A stretch of DNA of 33,867 nucleotides, from positions 1-33,867 of the forward strand of contig NZ_BOPC01000079.1 in assembly GCF_016863555.1 (NCBI RefSeq). Direction: 5' to 3'. Below are positions 32,722-33,867 of the stretch, piece after piece. Each line of letters starts with the position of its first letter. Position 1 is the first letter of the stretch. A model generated the notes under the pieces. The model had not been told where the DNA came from and searched no databases. It saw only the letters and a list, made by a program, of their open reading frames with translations. Origin of the DNA: Micromonospora qiuiae. Lineage in GTDB: Bacteria; Actinomycetota; Actinomycetes; Mycobacteriales; Micromonosporaceae. Both the position numbers and the translations under genes were made by a program.

Positions 32722-33867
32722 GACTGCCGTGCCTCCGGCTCCTGCGTCCCCTCCACCTCGGGCTGGTCCGCCACGCCCGCGACCTCCGGCGCCGCGTTCA
32801 CGGCCGGCTCGGCCTCGGCCTCGTCGTCCTCATCGGCCTCGACCGCGTCGGCCTTGATGGCGTCGTCGGCCTTGGTCGGGGCCTGCTCCGCGGAATCGGT
32901 CTCGATCGGCTCGTCGTCCGCGTCATCGGCGCGGTCGGTGTCCGGCCGGGCCGGCACGGCGCCCGGGGCACCCGGGCCGGCGGTCAGTTCCTCGGCCACC
33001 TCGTCATCGTCGTCGCCCTCGATCACCACTCCGTCGAGTTCGAGCAGCCGCTCCGCCGCGTCAGTCTCCGCGTCGACGTCCACCTCGGCGGTACGGGAGA
33101 ACCACTCCCGGGCCTCCGCACGCCGCCCGACGGCCAGCAGCGCGTCGGCGTACGCGTACCGGAGCCGAGCCGTCCACGGCTCGGTCGCCTCGGCGGTCAG
33201 TTCGGGGACCTGGAGCATGGCCACGGCCGCGTCCCGCTGGCCGAGATCGCCCCGGGCCCCCGCGGCCACGATCAGCAACTCGATCGCGACGGCCCGGTCC
33301 AGCTTCTCCTGGTCCGCGCCGCGGAACAGGTCGATGGCCCGCTCGGGCCGGCCCAGTGCCCGCTCACAGTCCGCGATGACCGCCAGGTGGCTCTGCACGC
33401 CACTCATCCGGTGGTACGTCCGAAGCTCCGCAAGCGCGGTCTGCCAGTCCCCGGCGTGGTACGCGGCCAGCCCGACCGCCTCCCGCACCGCGGCGATCCG
33501 CGACGCGAGCCGGCGCGCGGCCAGTGCGTGCGCAAGGGCCTCCGCAGGGTCCTCGTCGATCAGCTGTCCCGTCGCCACGAGGTGGCGGGCGACGGTCTCC
33601 GCGACCGGCTTCGCCAGGGACAGGAGTTCCGCACGGACGTCCTTGTCGAGGTCGGCCGCGACGATTTCATCGGGAAGCTGCGGGGCCGGTTCGCCTGCGG
33701 CCTCCTCCGTCCGGTGGTCCCTCGGTGCCGGGCGGCGCTCCCGGTCGTCACGGAAGCCGCGATCGCGGCGCTCGCCACCCCGTTCGTCGGTTCCTCGGCG
33801 GAAGCCGCCTTCACGCCGCTCGCCATCGCGAAAACCGCCCTCGCGGCGCTCGCCACCACGGAAACCG
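32718..33867 (-). CDS. TPR-repeat protein with Arg/Gly-rich N-terminal region (5' end outside window)
   Basis: The frame runs from the right window edge to 32718. The visible N-terminal part has degenerate GERREGGFRD repeats (GGFRGGERREGGFRDGERRE and so on), an RGG-like disordered region often used for RNA binding. Then follows DEIVAADLDKDVRAELLSLA and about six helical pairs of TPR type (VGLAAYHAGDWQTALAELRTY, DCERALGRPERAIDLF, LRYAYADALLAVGRRAEAREWF). The C-terminus is a long acidic Asp/Glu/Ala tail. It corresponds in position to Rv1691 of M. tuberculosis. The cellular role is unknown; the combination suggests a scaffold binding RNA or ribosomes. It is coupled to the HAD gene (ATGA). The repeated GGC/CGC codons show that the Arg/Gly part grew by slippage. 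Confidence 0.85.
   Translation of the reverse strand, partial: GFRGGERREGGFRDGERREGGFRRGTDERGGERRDRGFRDDRERRPAPRDHRTEEAAGEPAPQLPDEIVAADLDKDVRAELLSLAKPVAETVARHLVATGQLIDEDPAEALAHALAARRLASRIAAVREAVGLAAYHAGDWQTALAELRTYHRMSGVQSHLAVIADCERALGRPERAIDLFRGADQEKLDRAVAIELLIVAAGARGDLGQRDAAVAMLQVPELTAEATEPWTARLRYAYADALLAVGRRAEAREWFSRTAEVDVDAETDAAERLLELDGVVIEGDDDDEVAEELTAGPGAPGAVPARPDTDRADDADDEPIETDSAEQAPTKADDAIKADAVEADEDDEAEAEPAVNAAPEVAGVADQPEVEGTQEPEARQS

Overview
The DNA is very G+C-rich, uses GTG and TTG starts freely and packs its genes into tight same-strand runs. The core gene order closely follows the block I recall from Mycobacterium tuberculosis as Rv1691-Rv1713 (TPR protein, HAD phosphatase, tlyA, NAD kinase, recN, steA, steB/mctB, pyrG, NUDIX, xerD, parA, scpA, scpB, pseudouridine synthase, cmk, der). 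This points to an actinobacterium. Gene content and repeat style suggest Micromonosporaceae (Micromonospora or relative), which is inference.

Left edge, about 1-4300: accessory DNA. It holds the 3' part of an Hsp70-like protein fused to a membrane domain, an 850-base stretch with no intact gene (a decayed transposase fragment and the 3' tip of a tRNA-Leu gene, probably an attachment-site footprint), a gene broken by one extra G, and a tyrosine integrase next to an intact tRNA-Pro(GGG), the likely integration target. Positions 4452-6755 carry a LysR regulator divergent from a two-gene operon: a beta-hydroxyacid-dehydrogenase-like oxidoreductase and a RidA-family protein.

From 6986 rightwards nearly everything is on the minus strand, so it is transcribed right to left: (TPR/RGG protein) - HAD phosphatase; then, after a plus-strand SCP2-domain gene, phasin/H1-like protein - 21-residue micro-ORF - 72-residue protein - tlyA - nadK - recN - steA - steB - MraY/WecA-like transferase - MurJ-like flippase - two repeat-encoded micro-ORFs - GT4 glycosyltransferase - large membrane protein with an AlkP-like ectodomain - pyrG - NUDIX; then, after a plus-strand TM2 gene, ald - xerD - parA - scpA - scpB - pseudouridine synthase - cmk - der.

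Two themes stand out. One is chromosome and translation housekeeping (ScpAB condensin, ParA, XerD, RecN, Der, TlyA, pseudouridine synthase). The other is envelope building and septation: SteA/SteB followed by four coupled genes that could start, extend, flip and modify a lipid-linked saccharide. The most unusual local structure is in that cassette: a 56-base tandem repeat between the flippase and the glycosyltransferase encodes two 19-residue micro-ORFs, with all three junctions built as GTGA stop/start overlaps. A similar ATGA-linked micro-ORF occurs at 30614-30679.
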